Made by a program: the position numbers and the translations under genes
Shown here: positions 14,755-23,848 of the stretch, piece after piece
Position numbering within the stretch: the stretch's first letter is position 1
Layout of the letters: every line of letters begins with the position of its first letter
Source of the DNA: Bdellovibrionaceae bacterium UBA6502
GTDB lineage: Bacteria > Bdellovibrionota > Bdellovibrionia > Bdellovibrionales > UBA840
DNA length: 56,429 nucleotides
Direction: 5' to 3'
Assembly (NCBI GenBank): GCA_002436415.1
Contig: DJMA01000051.1
Coordinates: forward strand, 8,745 to 65,173
The notes under the pieces: generated by a model
What the model was told of the DNA's origin: nothing
Seen by the model: only the letters and a program-made list of their open reading frames with translations
Databases searched by the model: none

Positions 14755-16582
14755 TGGTTTCTCCTTGTGTTTTATTTTCTAAATTTTTTATTTTTTCAAT
14801 TAATAAAGAGCTGGTTAGTAGCTCTGGTAAAATACTTACTTGTTTTGAGCCTTTCGGGTAGTAAAGGTATAGAGGGATTCCGGCTCTACCGTACTCTGCT
14901 ATTTTCATTCCAGTTGCTGAGTCCCTTTTGGTCCAATCCACTTTGTAGGTTTTAATCTTTTGATCTTTAAAAAACTTTTGTATTTCTTGGTCTTGAAAAA
15001 CCAATTTTTCATTCACTTTACAAGTCACACACCAATCTGCCGTAAAATTAACAAAACGTGCCGTACTAGTATCTGATAGCTTATCCCAGCTCTCTACTTT
15101 AAAACTTTGCCAATAACTGGCGTCTTGAACATTTGACCCTGAGCTTAGTTGGCTAGCTAACCATACTAACCAAATGCTGGTTGCAAGCAATAAGAGCCCC
15201 ATGCTTTTCTTAAAGAGAATCATCCAATTCCCTGGTCGTGGTAATAGTTTGGCCGCTTTAGGAAACAAACCAAAAACCAGAAAAGGAAAGGCCATTCCAA
15301 TCCCTAAACCACTGAAGATAAAAAGAATGGCTTGGCTAGATTGAGATAAGGCAAAGCCGATAGCAGCTCCCATGAAAGGCGCTGTACATGGAGATGCTAC
15401 GACAACTGCAAGAAGCCCCGTGAGAAAGGATTTAACTCTTTCGTCTTTCGTAGCAATATTTTTAGAGGCAAAGCCCGGTATTTTATCGATGCTCCAAAGA
15501 TCGAAGAAGTTTAATCCCAATACAAAAAAGAGCAGGGCTAAGAAGCTCACAAAGCCTATATCCTGAAGTTGAAAACCCCAGCCGACAAATTGCCCAGACG
15601 CTCTTAAGCTAACGAGAACGAAAGCTAAAGCTACAAACGAAAATACGACTCCGAAGGAATAGGCGAATTGGTTTTGACGAATATTTTTTTCACTGGCTTC
15701 AATGGCCTTTACGATAGAAAAAGCTTTTAAGGAAACGATAGGGAACACACAGGGCATTAGGTTTAAAATTAACCCACCTAAAAAAGCCATTAAGAAAAAT
15801 GGCAATATGCTAGGGCTAATGTGTAAGAAAGCGACCTTGCTTGCTAGTATTTGCCCATTTGACTTGTAGGTAATGACTGCTTCTCTAGCTTTTTTGTCTT
15901 TAAAATGATCAGTGCTCAAAAACTTGTACTCTTTCGGTGACACACGAATCATTTTAACAGAATCAAGAGACTCAACTTGCTCGGGGTACCAAAAAACATT
16001 TAAAAGTTCGAACTGGTTTTTGTTTTTGATTTCCCAGTGTGTTGTTTTCAGAGAAGGACTGTAGCTTGCTGTAAAATCTGCCTCTTGAGGAATTCGTTTC
16101 TCAAAGTTCTCTATGTGACTACGAGCTTGGCTATTGATCATCTCTTCTGAAAATTCATCAGCACTTACTTCAATAGAACCCGGTATGCAGATGTCTTTGC
16201 AAATTAAGAGGTCGGCCCTAATTTTTTCAAAGCTGTCGAGCAAATCAAAAAAGTAGACGGCCTGTTCCTCGTAGCCATAAGTCATAATTGGATCGACAAA
16301 AATTTCCTCAGGATAAGGGTACTGTATTTCGACTTTTTCTTCCGCATTTTGGGTGTAGTGGTAGATTTCTGGCGCGGCACCAGAATCTCCAGGGTTTCTC
16401 CAATAGCTATGCCATTTTTTTTCAAGCGCTAGTTCAAGGGCATACTGATTACTCTCTTTATCAATAGCAATTATCCTTGCTTGGCCGTGGGGGAGTTCCT
16501 TCCAGGGACTTGCTTGCCAATTGGCTGAGGCAGCTTGAGATGAAAATACAAAAAGCATTAAAAAAAGGTATGTCAGGCGCAT
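14747..16582 (-). CDS. DsbD/ScsB-like protein-disulfide reductase
   Basis: 611-aa inner-membrane protein that passes electrons from cytoplasmic thioredoxin to periplasmic thiol proteins. In order: a signal peptide; a periplasmic immunoglobulin-like domain with C128-x3-C132 in the sequence CKDICIPG, as in ScsB-type members; an eight-helix CcdA-like core from about 257 with LMPCVFPIVSLKAF and SPCTAPFMGAAIGFAL (one redox Cys in each half); and a C-terminal thioredoxin domain with CVTCK near residue 517. GGAG before the ATG supports the start. The downstream redoxin, overlapping by 8 bp, is the obvious electron acceptor. Confidence 0.9.
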   Translation of the reverse strand: MRLTYLFLMLFVFSSQAASANWQASPWKELPHGQARIIAIDKESNQYALELALEKKWHSYWRNPGDSGAAPEIYHYTQNAEEKVEIQYPYPEEIFVDPIMTYGYEEQAVYFFDLLDSFEKIRADLLICKDICIPGSIEVSADEFSEEMINSQARSHIENFEKRIPQEADFTASYSPSLKTTHWEIKNKNQFELLNVFWYPEQVESLDSVKMIRVSPKEYKFLSTDHFKDKKAREAVITYKSNGQILASKVAFLHISPSILPFFLMAFLGGLILNLMPCVFPIVSLKAFSIVKAIEASEKNIRQNQFAYSFGVVFSFVALAFVLVSLRASGQFVGWGFQLQDIGFVSFLALLFFVLGLNFFDLWSIDKIPGFASKNIATKDERVKSFLTGLLAVVVASPCTAPFMGAAIGFALSQSSQAILFIFSGLGIGMAFPFLVFGLFPKAAKLLPRPGNWMILFKKSMGLLLLATSIWLVWLASQLSSGSNVQDASYWQSFKVESWDKLSDTSTARFVNFTADWCVTCKVNEKLVFQDQEIQKFFKDQKIKTYKVDWTKRDSATGMKIAEYGRAGIPLYLYYPKGSKQVSILPELLTSSLLIEKIKNLENKTQGETND

Positions 16583-16922
16583 ATAATCTCCGATGCTTTC
16601 TATTAGAAAAGAAGCTTGCTATACCCGCAAGTTTTTTAAAAAAACAAATAGAAAAAACTATTAAATGAAAGGTAGATAAGACTAAGAAATGTCTTATTGG
16701 ATTGTTTTGTAACAAATTGTTTCAAAAGGATTAGAATCTCCATAAAGACTGAAAATTAGCCTATTGCAATTGGTCCAAAAAGAGCCTTTGCAGCAGCCTT
16801 TAAACCCTAGCAATTTAGTGTTTTGCTGCCAATTTACGCCATCTCCTTGTCATTATTTCCAAGCCCCTGAGCTGAAATGGCTATTTCTGTCTAAGGCTTT
16901 GCTTTTATAGTAAAATTGCACT
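16583..16922. other. Intergenic region between divergent genes
   Basis: 340 bp without a supported gene. It must hold promoters for the divergent DsbD operon and the 485-aa membrane protein; no convincing -35/-10 pair stands out. A small hairpin CTTGC-N7-GCAAG followed by T6 (16615-16637) could be a terminator-like structure on the plus strand. Confidence 0.5.
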
Positions 16923-18380
16923 GTGAATCTGTTAATTAAACTACTAATTTTATTCTCTTTTTCCATGGCGCAAGTCTATGCCCAAGTAGTAGTGGGACCG
17001 GTCGATGATCATGGATTATCGAAGAAAAATGATTTCACGCAATCTCCTGAGTCTTCGATGCAATGGGGAAGCTTAGAGATGAACGGCAAAGATGTTCTTT
17101 ACTCCATTCAAGTCGAAGAAGGAATGGATGCCCAGTTTAGCTACGATCAATTGCAGCAATTTGAAAAGTTAAAAACTAGCAGGCAAATCGTAGACTCTTA
17201 TCCTGTAGAAATTAGTGTTCGTGAAATCCCTCAATCGAGTTTGCAAAAAAAGGGATTACTCCAAGGTCTAAAAACCTTTTACCAAAATGAGTATTCAGGA
17301 AAAAGCAAAAGCGCTAAAGTGCTACGTCATGCTACCTTTAGCATCGCCGCTGCTGGATCTGTTTTTGTTTGGACCGCCAGTGTATTAGCAGGTGATTCAG
17401 TGATGCCGGCAGAATTAAACGGCAATATTCCTAGTATGTTTAAAGAGGGCTATACATTTTTTGCGGATCATGTAAATGCCTTGTACCAGGGAATCGAGAC
17501 CAAAAGCTTAAACCCGTCACAAATGATAACTGGTCTAAGCATTAGTCTATCAATCAATGCTTTTTTTATCTATTTTGAAGACTTTTCGGATCGAAGAATC
17601 TTTAAAACCGAAAAGATGATGGGATTTGCAAATCGAGTTTTAGCGACCTATGAAGAATGGAAGTTAGGCATTAGCTCTTACGTCGAAAAAAAGAGGTTGG
17701 ATCAGTCTGAAGGAGTTTCTCGAAATAGGGAAACAAGAAACTTTCTGGTGAGTCCGTTAAAAAAATCGCCTCAACTGAATTCGTTCGACAATAAAACGCT
17801 TGATAACTCAAGGCAGGTTTTCATGGCACGGCTGTTGAGTTCTGGTGCTGTAAATCTTTTGATAATCTTGGCCTACCAGATGATTAAAGATGGTTTCCCT
17901 TTAACTTATTCTGATCTTGGTTCTTTTTCTGCGGATGTGTTTCTTAAGTGGGGAGCAGTGATGTCTATTAGCGCGGGCTTTTCCATTGCTCGAGGTGCTT
18001 TAAAGGATTTGATGGAAAAGGACTTAGTAAGTGAAAAGGTAGTACGCTGGTACGCATTTTTAATGAAGGCTGGCTTAACACCAGTTTATTTGGCCATGTT
18101 TTTGGATATGCTTTCCATTGCCAAGGTGGTTGGCTTTGTTGGAGTACCTGGTTGGATTGGAATGGTCCTTTTATCGCGCTATTCCAAAAAGGTGAACGAG
18201 GCTTTTCGAGCTGCAAATCAAAATCAACTTACAAACCCAGAGCTACAAAAGCTTCATTTGCGTTTCGTCCGTAAGGAAGAAATAGCGCGAGGCAGTTTAT
18301 ATTTAATGGATGGAATAAACTTAAGTAAATTCAGTAATTTACAGCAAGTACTTCGGTCTTGTAAATATAGTGGGATTTGA
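16923..18380 (+). CDS. Multi-span membrane protein of unknown function
   Basis: 485 aa from a GTG start; the first 20 residues form a signal peptide (MNLLIKLLILFSFSMAQVYA). No family is recognised. After a polar, exported-looking N-terminal 130 residues come hydrophobic stretches (FSIAAAGSVFVWTASVLAG; MITGLSISLSINAFFIYF; LSSGAVNLLIILAYQMI; TPVYLAMFLDMLSIAKVVGF plus GWIGMVLL). They are separated by charged loops, one with a probable helix NRVLATYEEWKLGISSYVEKKR. The layout (signal peptide, long soluble part, scattered hydrophobic helices) resembles the two giant proteins near 46-54 kb, but no sequence homology was found by eye. Confidence 0.65.
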   Translation: MNLLIKLLILFSFSMAQVYAQVVVGPVDDHGLSKKNDFTQSPESSMQWGSLEMNGKDVLYSIQVEEGMDAQFSYDQLQQFEKLKTSRQIVDSYPVEISVREIPQSSLQKKGLLQGLKTFYQNEYSGKSKSAKVLRHATFSIAAAGSVFVWTASVLAGDSVMPAELNGNIPSMFKEGYTFFADHVNALYQGIETKSLNPSQMITGLSISLSINAFFIYFEDFSDRRIFKTEKMMGFANRVLATYEEWKLGISSYVEKKRLDQSEGVSRNRETRNFLVSPLKKSPQLNSFDNKTLDNSRQVFMARLLSSGAVNLLIILAYQMIKDGFPLTYSDLGSFSADVFLKWGAVMSISAGFSIARGALKDLMEKDLVSEKVVRWYAFLMKAGLTPVYLAMFLDMLSIAKVVGFVGVPGWIGMVLLSRYSKKVNEAFRAANQNQLTNPELQKLHLRFVRKEEIARGSLYLMDGINLSKFSNLQQVLRSCKYSGI

Positions 18381-18704
18381 TGATTTGGCTTTGATCGAAA
18401 AAACGCATGGGCCATCCAAGCAAAGGGCTTTGAAAACTTACAAATGCTGTGTGTTTTTTCAGCAAAACTCATTCTCTTTGGAGTAAATCAGCGAAGTTTC
18501 CAAAAGGGATTTGCATAAGAAAAATCAATCCTTTCGATTACTTCTGTTTTGCAAAGCATGAGGCATTGTGGTATTTAATTTGCCACACGTATATATCTAA
18601 CGCGGGTTTGGCCAAAATCAGGCCGCTGGATGACTAAGTATTTTTTAGGTCTTAGGACTTTATTATTAACTATAAAACACAAATATTTTGGAAGGCTTGT
18701 TCTA
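18381..18704. other. Long leader/promoter region of fusA
   Basis: 324 bp without a gene. A weak promoter candidate TTGCAA-N17-TATTTA (about 18549-18577) lies about 130 bp ahead of fusA. The GGAAGG Shine-Dalgarno is near 18690. No riboswitch is recognised. Confidence 0.35.
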
Positions 18705-20813
18705 ATGGGAAAGAATTTTGAATTAAAAGACGTCCGCAACATTGGTATCTCGGCTCACATTGACTCGGGTAAAACGACTCTTACTGAGCGTATCCTTTTC
18801 TACACTGGACGTATTCACGCGATCCACGAAGTTAGAGGAAAAGACGGTGTTGGCGCGAAGATGGACTCGATGGATCTTGAGAGAGAAAAAGGGATTACAA
18901 TCCAGTCTGCTGCGACTTACACTACTTGGAAAGATAACCAAATTAACATTATCGATACTCCGGGTCACGTTGACTTCACAATTGAAGTTGAGCGTTCTCT
19001 TCGTGTACTTGATGGTGCTATCTTAATTCTTTGCGGTAAATCTGGTGTGCAAGCTCAGTCAATCACAGTTGACCGTCAGATGAAACGTTATGGCGTACCT
19101 CGTGTTGCTTTTATCAACAAATTAGACCGTTCTGGTGCTGATCCTGAAAAAGTAATTTCCCAGCTACGTGATAAACTTAACTTAAACGCTGTTGCTATCC
19201 AAATGAATATGGGTACAGAGGATGCTTTCGAAGGTCTAATTGACTTAGTTGAAGAGCGCGCTGTTTATTTTGACGGTGAAGACGGTGAGAAAATTCGTTA
19301 TGAAGAAATCCCTGCAGAATACAAAGAAAAAGCTGCTGAGTGGAGACAAAACTTAATCGGTGCTTGTGCTGACTTTGATGATGAAGTTGGTGAAAAGTTC
19401 CTAATGGAAGAAGAAATTTCTAAAGAAGAAATCATGCGTGCGATTCGTAAGGGTGTTATCTCTTTACAATTCGTTCCTGTTTTCATGGGTTCTGCTTTCA
19501 AAAATAAAGGTGTTCAAGAGCTTCTTGATGGTGTTGGTCACTACTTACCAAGTCCACTAGACGTTGCCAACTTAGGTTACGATCAAGATCAAGACGAAAA
19601 AGAATTTGAAGTACCAAGTGATCCAGAAAAACCTTTCATCGGTTTGGCGTTCAAACTTGAAGATGGTCGCTATGGTCAGTTGACATATGTTCGTGTTTAT
19701 CAAGGTACTGTGAAGAAAGGTGATTTCATCTTCAACACATCTGCTGGTAACAAAAAAGTAAAAGTACCTCGTATCGTACAAATGCACTCCGATGAGATGG
19801 AAGATATCGAGGAAGCAAAAGCTGGTGATATCGTTGCATTCTTCGGTATTGACTGTGCTTCTGGTGATACTTTCACTGATGGTAAAGCGAACGTAACTAT
19901 GAGTTCAATCCACATTCCACCTGCCGTTATCTCTTTAGCAATTGAGCCAAAAGATAAAGGTGGCCAAGCAAACTTCTCTAAAGCTTTATCTAAGTTTAGA
20001 AAAGAAGATCCAACTTTCCGTGTACACCGTGATGAAGAGTCTGGTCAGACAATTATCTCTGGTATGGGTGAGCTTCACTTAGAAGTTTATGTTGAGCGTA
20101 TGAAGCGTGAGTTCAAATGTGAAGTGGATGTTGGTCAACCTCAGGTTGCTTACCGTGAAACAATTCAAGCTAAAGCAGACTATGATTACACTCATAAAAA
20201 ACAAACGGGTGGTTCTGGTCAGTTCGCAAAAGTTGTTGGTTATATCGAGCCTCTTCCTGCTGATTCTGAAAAAGAATTTGAATTCGAAAACAATATCGTT
20301 GGTGGTAAGATTCCTCGTGAATACATCCCTGCGGTTGAAAAAGGTTTCCAAGAGCAATTCGCTCGTGGTGGTCTAATTGGTTACCCAATTGTTGGCGTAA
20401 AAGTTGAATTGCATGATGGTTCTTACCATGATGTGGATTCAAGTGAGATGGCTTTCCGTATCTGTGCAATGGCTGCAGCTCGTGAGTCTTTCAAAGCAGC
20501 TAGCCCGATCGCTCTTGAGCCAATCATGGGTGTTGAAGTTTCTGGTCCTGAAGAGTTCCAAGGAAATATGATGGGTCTATTGAACCAACGTCGTGGTATC
20601 ATCGAAGGTACTACAAGTGATGGTGGTGACTGTACAATTTCTGCTGCAGTTCCATTAACTGAGATGTTTGGTTTCTCTACTGATCTTCGTTCTGGTACAC
20701 AAGGTAAAGGTGAGTTCACTATGGAATTCGCTAAATACGCTCAGGTTCCTGGTAACATCCAAAAAGAACTTGTTAAAGAGTACGAAAAGAAAAAAGAAGA
20801 AGAGAAAAAATAA
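18705..20813 (+). CDS. fusA: Elongation factor G, spdEFG1/mitochondrial EF-G1 type
   Basis: 702-aa GTPase that drives ribosomal translocation. The G1 motif reads AHIDSGKT rather than the AHIDAGKT of most bacteria. With RILFYTGRIHAIHEVRGKDG and DSMDLEREKGITIQSAAT it matches the spirochaete/delta/planctomycete (spdEFG1) and mitochondrial EF-G1 clade. G3 is DTPGH and G4 is NKLD. Domains II-V follow in order to the Lys/Glu-rich C-terminal tail. The start at 18705 has GGAAGG upstream; the longer frame from 18630 is rejected. Codon use is strikingly biased (GGT, CGT, GTT) relative to neighbours, as expected for high expression. It lies outside any ribosomal-protein operon and is followed by a strong terminator. 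Confidence 0.95.
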   Translation: MGKNFELKDVRNIGISAHIDSGKTTLTERILFYTGRIHAIHEVRGKDGVGAKMDSMDLEREKGITIQSAATYTTWKDNQINIIDTPGHVDFTIEVERSLRVLDGAILILCGKSGVQAQSITVDRQMKRYGVPRVAFINKLDRSGADPEKVISQLRDKLNLNAVAIQMNMGTEDAFEGLIDLVEERAVYFDGEDGEKIRYEEIPAEYKEKAAEWRQNLIGACADFDDEVGEKFLMEEEISKEEIMRAIRKGVISLQFVPVFMGSAFKNKGVQELLDGVGHYLPSPLDVANLGYDQDQDEKEFEVPSDPEKPFIGLAFKLEDGRYGQLTYVRVYQGTVKKGDFIFNTSAGNKKVKVPRIVQMHSDEMEDIEEAKAGDIVAFFGIDCASGDTFTDGKANVTMSSIHIPPAVISLAIEPKDKGGQANFSKALSKFRKEDPTFRVHRDEESGQTIISGMGELHLEVYVERMKREFKCEVDVGQPQVAYRETIQAKADYDYTHKKQTGGSGQFAKVVGYIEPLPADSEKEFEFENNIVGGKIPREYIPAVEKGFQEQFARGGLIGYPIVGVKVELHDGSYHDVDSSEMAFRICAMAAARESFKAASPIALEPIMGVEVSGPEEFQGNMMGLLNQRRGIIEGTTSDGGDCTISAAVPLTEMFGFSTDLRSGTQGKGEFTMEFAKYAQVPGNIQKELVKEYEKKKEEEKK

Positions 20814-20835
20814 TCTCTTTCTTAAGAATAAAAAG

Positions 20836-20869
20836 AAAAAGCTCACTAGAAATAGTGAGCTTTTTTTTT
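20836..20869 (+). terminator. Strong intrinsic terminator of fusA
   Basis: AAAAAGCTCACTA-GAAA-TAGTGAGCTTTTT: a stem of at least 10 bp with a GAAA-type loop and nine T's. Confidence 0.92.
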
Positions 20870-20894
20870 GGCCTTTTTTTAAAAAAAGAAAAAC

Positions 20895-21215
20895 TTAATC
20901 TAAATCGACTGCTTTCATTTCAACGCTATCAAAGTAAACCTCAATGTCTGACATCATGGACTTTGCGTCTTCCCACTGTTTTTGTTTCAGCATTTTTTCC
21001 AAACTAACAGCCATTTCATGAAGTTTAAAAAAACCATAAGATCCCGATGTACCTTTTAAGGAGTGGGTAAGCTTAACAGCAACTAAATTGTCTTCACTGT
21101 TTATAGCGGGGACAATTTCATTTAAATATCGAGATTTAGTTTTCACAATATAGTTTTGAGCTAAATCAAAAATTTCTGAATCTATTTCTTCTAGATAAAC
21201 TTGTTTACTTCTCAT
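20895..21215 (-). CDS. Hpt phosphotransfer-domain protein
   Basis: 106 aa from the ATG at 21215, preceded by AGGGATGAG (a TTG/ATG extension to 21263 is less likely). It is a single four-helix Hpt domain with the phosphorylatable His in LTHSLKGTSGSYGF and a following HEMAVSLEKML helix. Hpt modules shuttle phosphate between receiver domains of hybrid kinases and response regulators in the cytoplasm. No kinase is adjacent; the kinase/receiver operon at 26.2-30 kb, or the orphan receiver at 41.1 kb, is a possible partner, but this is inference. Confidence 0.85.
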   Translation of the reverse strand: MRSKQVYLEEIDSEIFDLAQNYIVKTKSRYLNEIVPAINSEDNLVAVKLTHSLKGTSGSYGFFKLHEMAVSLEKMLKQKQWEDAKSMMSDIEVYFDSVEMKAVDLD

Positions 21216-21435
21216 TTTCTCATCCCTATTTACGTACAATTTCGTCCTTCTCAAGGATAGCATATATTCCAGCTTGCAGGTGTCACTCTTTGATGAATGC
21301 TAATAGTTTTTAAGAGTTTTGTTTCATTAATGTACAGCAAAGTTCTAAAAAAATACATAGAAAAGCAAGGTCTTTAGTTTAGATAGAATGGGAAGTAAGG
21401 CGAAAAATGTCCCAAAACTGGAATTTAGAGGGCTA

Positions 21436-22215
21436 TTAAGGTAAGCAGCCCTCGATCCAAGAGGTGATCATATCAATCTTTGAGGAATCAACACTGTGGT
21501 AGGCCGCAACGGGGCTACCATCAAGAGGGGAGAGAGCATCGAGTAGCACACTGGCCTCTGGCTTTCTTGAGCTTACCCAATTTAATACAGCGTTTCTGTT
21601 GTTTAAAGAAAGGGTGTCATTGGCACCATGGCAATCTAAACACCTCATTCCAACTTGTCCGTCAAAATCGATTTGAGCTTCTGTAAGGAAACCAGAAATG
21701 TCCGGGTTGTATGCGTAAGGAGTTTTTTCTTGGCAACTTACGATATCGTTAGCAATGATTTCTTTTTTCTCCATAAGAGCATAAGTGTAATCGATCAAGG
21801 ATTGAGACTGATGAGCCTGCAAACTTAAATTTTGTGGCATCGGATTGGATTCGTTGTAATTTACTTTTGTTCCATTAGAAGCAGATTGAATGCTTACATA
21901 CATTTCTTCTTCGAAAATACGACGGCTATATTCATCAAAACCACCACCAAGGCCACCGCTATTATTACCGCCACCATGGCAGGCACCACAAGCGTTGTCC
22001 CAAGTTTCTAAAGCGGGCTTAGAAAGTGCGGCGATTTTGGCATCTATCTCTGTAGTATCAACATCGTAATCACCACCGATCACAGATCCGATGGAACCCG
22101 AACTACTAGAATCAAATCCATCTCCAAGTTCATGGACTGGACTGATTTGGCCACAATTCTGAAATGCAGCAACTAAAACAAATGAAAAACTTAATAAAAA
22201 TAGGGTACGTATCAT
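21436..22215 (-). CDS. Dihaem cytochrome c lipoprotein
   Basis: 259 aa. The signal sequence MIRTLFLLSFSFVLVAAFQN ends at Cys21 (FQNC, an unusual lipobox shared with another lipoprotein here). After a Ser/Gly-rich linker come two haem sites, C76-GA-C79-H80 and C192-LD-C195-H196. NPMPQ, with a likely axial Met (126), lies between them. It is probably anchored in a membrane facing the periplasm or surface, carrying electrons. A near-perfect FliA-type promoter lies 22 bp upstream. It is divergent from the cytochrome-barrel gene at 22346, which suggests a shared redox role. Confidence 0.82.
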   Translation of the reverse strand: MIRTLFLLSFSFVLVAAFQNCGQISPVHELGDGFDSSSSGSIGSVIGGDYDVDTTEIDAKIAALSKPALETWDNACGACHGGGNNSGGLGGGFDEYSRRIFEEEMYVSIQSASNGTKVNYNESNPMPQNLSLQAHQSQSLIDYTYALMEKKEIIANDIVSCQEKTPYAYNPDISGFLTEAQIDFDGQVGMRCLDCHGANDTLSLNNRNAVLNWVSSRKPEASVLLDALSPLDGSPVAAYHSVDSSKIDMITSWIEGCLP

Positions 22216-22236
22216 CTAAGCCTCACTTCTTTATTT

Positions 22237-22263
22237 TTATCGGAATAATACGTCTCAACTTTA
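22237..22263 (-). promoter_or_regulatory. FliA (sigma-28)-type promoter
   Basis: The minus strand reads TAAAGTTG-N11-TCCGATAA, against the enteric consensus TAAAGTTT-N11-GCCGATAA. The spacing is exact. It drives the dihaem lipoprotein. Confidence 0.72.
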
Positions 22264-22345
22264 GTCTAATCTTTAGGTTTCTAATGTGAATCTTGACGCT
22301 ATAAAGATTATTCTAAAATGGTCAAAAAACTTCTAAACCCATGGA

Positions 22346-23848
22346 ATGACAATGAAATCTATCTTGATGTGCATCTTTTGTTTCGTAATGATACAGAGTC
22401 TTAAGGCTGAACCTTGGTTATCAAATCGCTATGCTCAAAACTGTGCCGGCTGTCATGCTCCTGGCCGAGTGAATCGAGTTCCTAAAGATCGAAGATGTAC
22501 TTTAAGTTGCCAAGGTTGTCATACAAATCCAAATGGTGGGGGAATGAGAAACCAATATGGAAATTGGACTTCAGAAAGATGGTTGAGATCTCATTATGCA
22601 AAGGGCTCAAAAATTAACAAACCAACTCCGGCTCCTTATCAAAAACAGGTTTATGGTCCACTTTTAGAGGCTTATAAATTAAGTGATAAAAAGCACACCA
22701 AAATCTCTAAAAAAATGTCGAAAAAGAAGTCGATGTCCATAATGAAGAAAGATGCTAAGAAAATCTTAGATCCTGAAAAAGGTTATCCACTAGTTGGCAT
22801 CGATAAAAACAAGGTGAATGAAAAGTATTACGATAAGTACCATGACACTCGTTGGAAAGTGGACAATAAAAATCCAGTGGTAGACATGGCATCGGTTACC
22901 AAAAAAGATCCATTGAGATTGGTAAAAACCGATTGGTTCCGTCCTTCTTTGGATGCTCGATTTTTTTATATCAATGCAAAGTATGAAAACTCCACCAAAG
23001 AAGATTTTTCTGGAATCTCTTTAATGAATTTAGACTTGGGAGTTGAGTTAAAGCCTTTTAAACCAAACTATAAATTTGTTTTTGAAACTCGTTATGGTAA
23101 TAGTCCGCAAAGTAGTCAGTGGGATAGTATTTTTAATAGCACTACTGGTTCTACCACTCTGACGAAGTCAGCCTATCTTTTGGTAGATGATTTAATGTAC
23201 AACACTTACTTCATGTATGGTCTGTTTCGACCGATGTTTGGAATCTATGACCCGAATCACTATGGTCTTGCACAACGTGTAAATGGACTTGCCTACAATG
23301 GAACAGTTAAGGGAGTTAGTGTTGGGGCAGCACCTAATGTACCTTTTTTAAACGTGCATTTTATTACGCCAAGGGCGGGAGAGTCGACCCAAGAAAGCGG
23401 TATGGCTTTGAACGCAGGAGCGAGATTTGTAACTCTGAGTGCCTCTGCGGTATTTTCTTATTGGAAAACCAAGGTTGAAGGTTCAACGGATTATGATCGT
23501 GAAATGTGGTCTATGCATCTTGGTGGAATGTTTAAAAAATTCATCATCAATGCAGAGTTAATGAGATACGATAAAACCACAGACTCTGATAAAAATGGTG
23601 GAACTGTTACGACCTTTGATCTTAGATACCCAGTTTGGCGAGAACACTACCTTCAGTTCAATTATGCCAGTTCTAATGTTGCCAGTGATTTAACAGAAGG
23701 TAGCGCCAATGAAATGATTTTAGGATACAAAGTATTTCTATATTCAGGCATGGAGTTGGAGTTTAACTATAAAACCCAAGAAGAGACCAAGTCGGATACA
23801 ACAAGTAAGGCTACTTACTTACAAAGCCAACTTCACCTATATTTTTAG
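22346..23848 (+). CDS. Outer-membrane barrel with N-terminal c-type haem domain
   Basis: 500 aa. A signal peptide (MKSILMCIFCFVMIQSLKA from the second ATG, 22352) is followed by two haem-attachment sites, CAGCH (33-37) and CQGCH (55-59). A Lys-rich linker about residues 100-190 follows. From about 195 to the end the chain is made of amphipathic beta strands with the terminal motif LHLYF, typical of an outer-membrane barrel. A periplasmic dihaem plug joined to a porin suggests electron transfer at or across the outer membrane; this role is inferred. The 3' end overlaps the convergent MATE gene by 38 bp. Confidence 0.78.
   Translation: MTMKSILMCIFCFVMIQSLKAEPWLSNRYAQNCAGCHAPGRVNRVPKDRRCTLSCQGCHTNPNGGGMRNQYGNWTSERWLRSHYAKGSKINKPTPAPYQKQVYGPLLEAYKLSDKKHTKISKKMSKKKSMSIMKKDAKKILDPEKGYPLVGIDKNKVNEKYYDKYHDTRWKVDNKNPVVDMASVTKKDPLRLVKTDWFRPSLDARFFYINAKYENSTKEDFSGISLMNLDLGVELKPFKPNYKFVFETRYGNSPQSSQWDSIFNSTTGSTTLTKSAYLLVDDLMYNTYFMYGLFRPMFGIYDPNHYGLAQRVNGLAYNGTVKGVSVGAAPNVPFLNVHFITPRAGESTQESGMALNAGARFVTLSASAVFSYWKTKVEGSTDYDREMWSMHLGGMFKKFIINAELMRYDKTTDSDKNGGTVTTFDLRYPVWREHYLQFNYASSNVASDLTEGSANEMILGYKVFLYSGMELEFNYKTQEETKSDTTSKATYLQSQLHLYF

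Noticed and set aside
20079..20719. Several long antisense frames within fusA
   Set aside because: They are by-products of the strong codon bias of fusA; no starts or domains support them.
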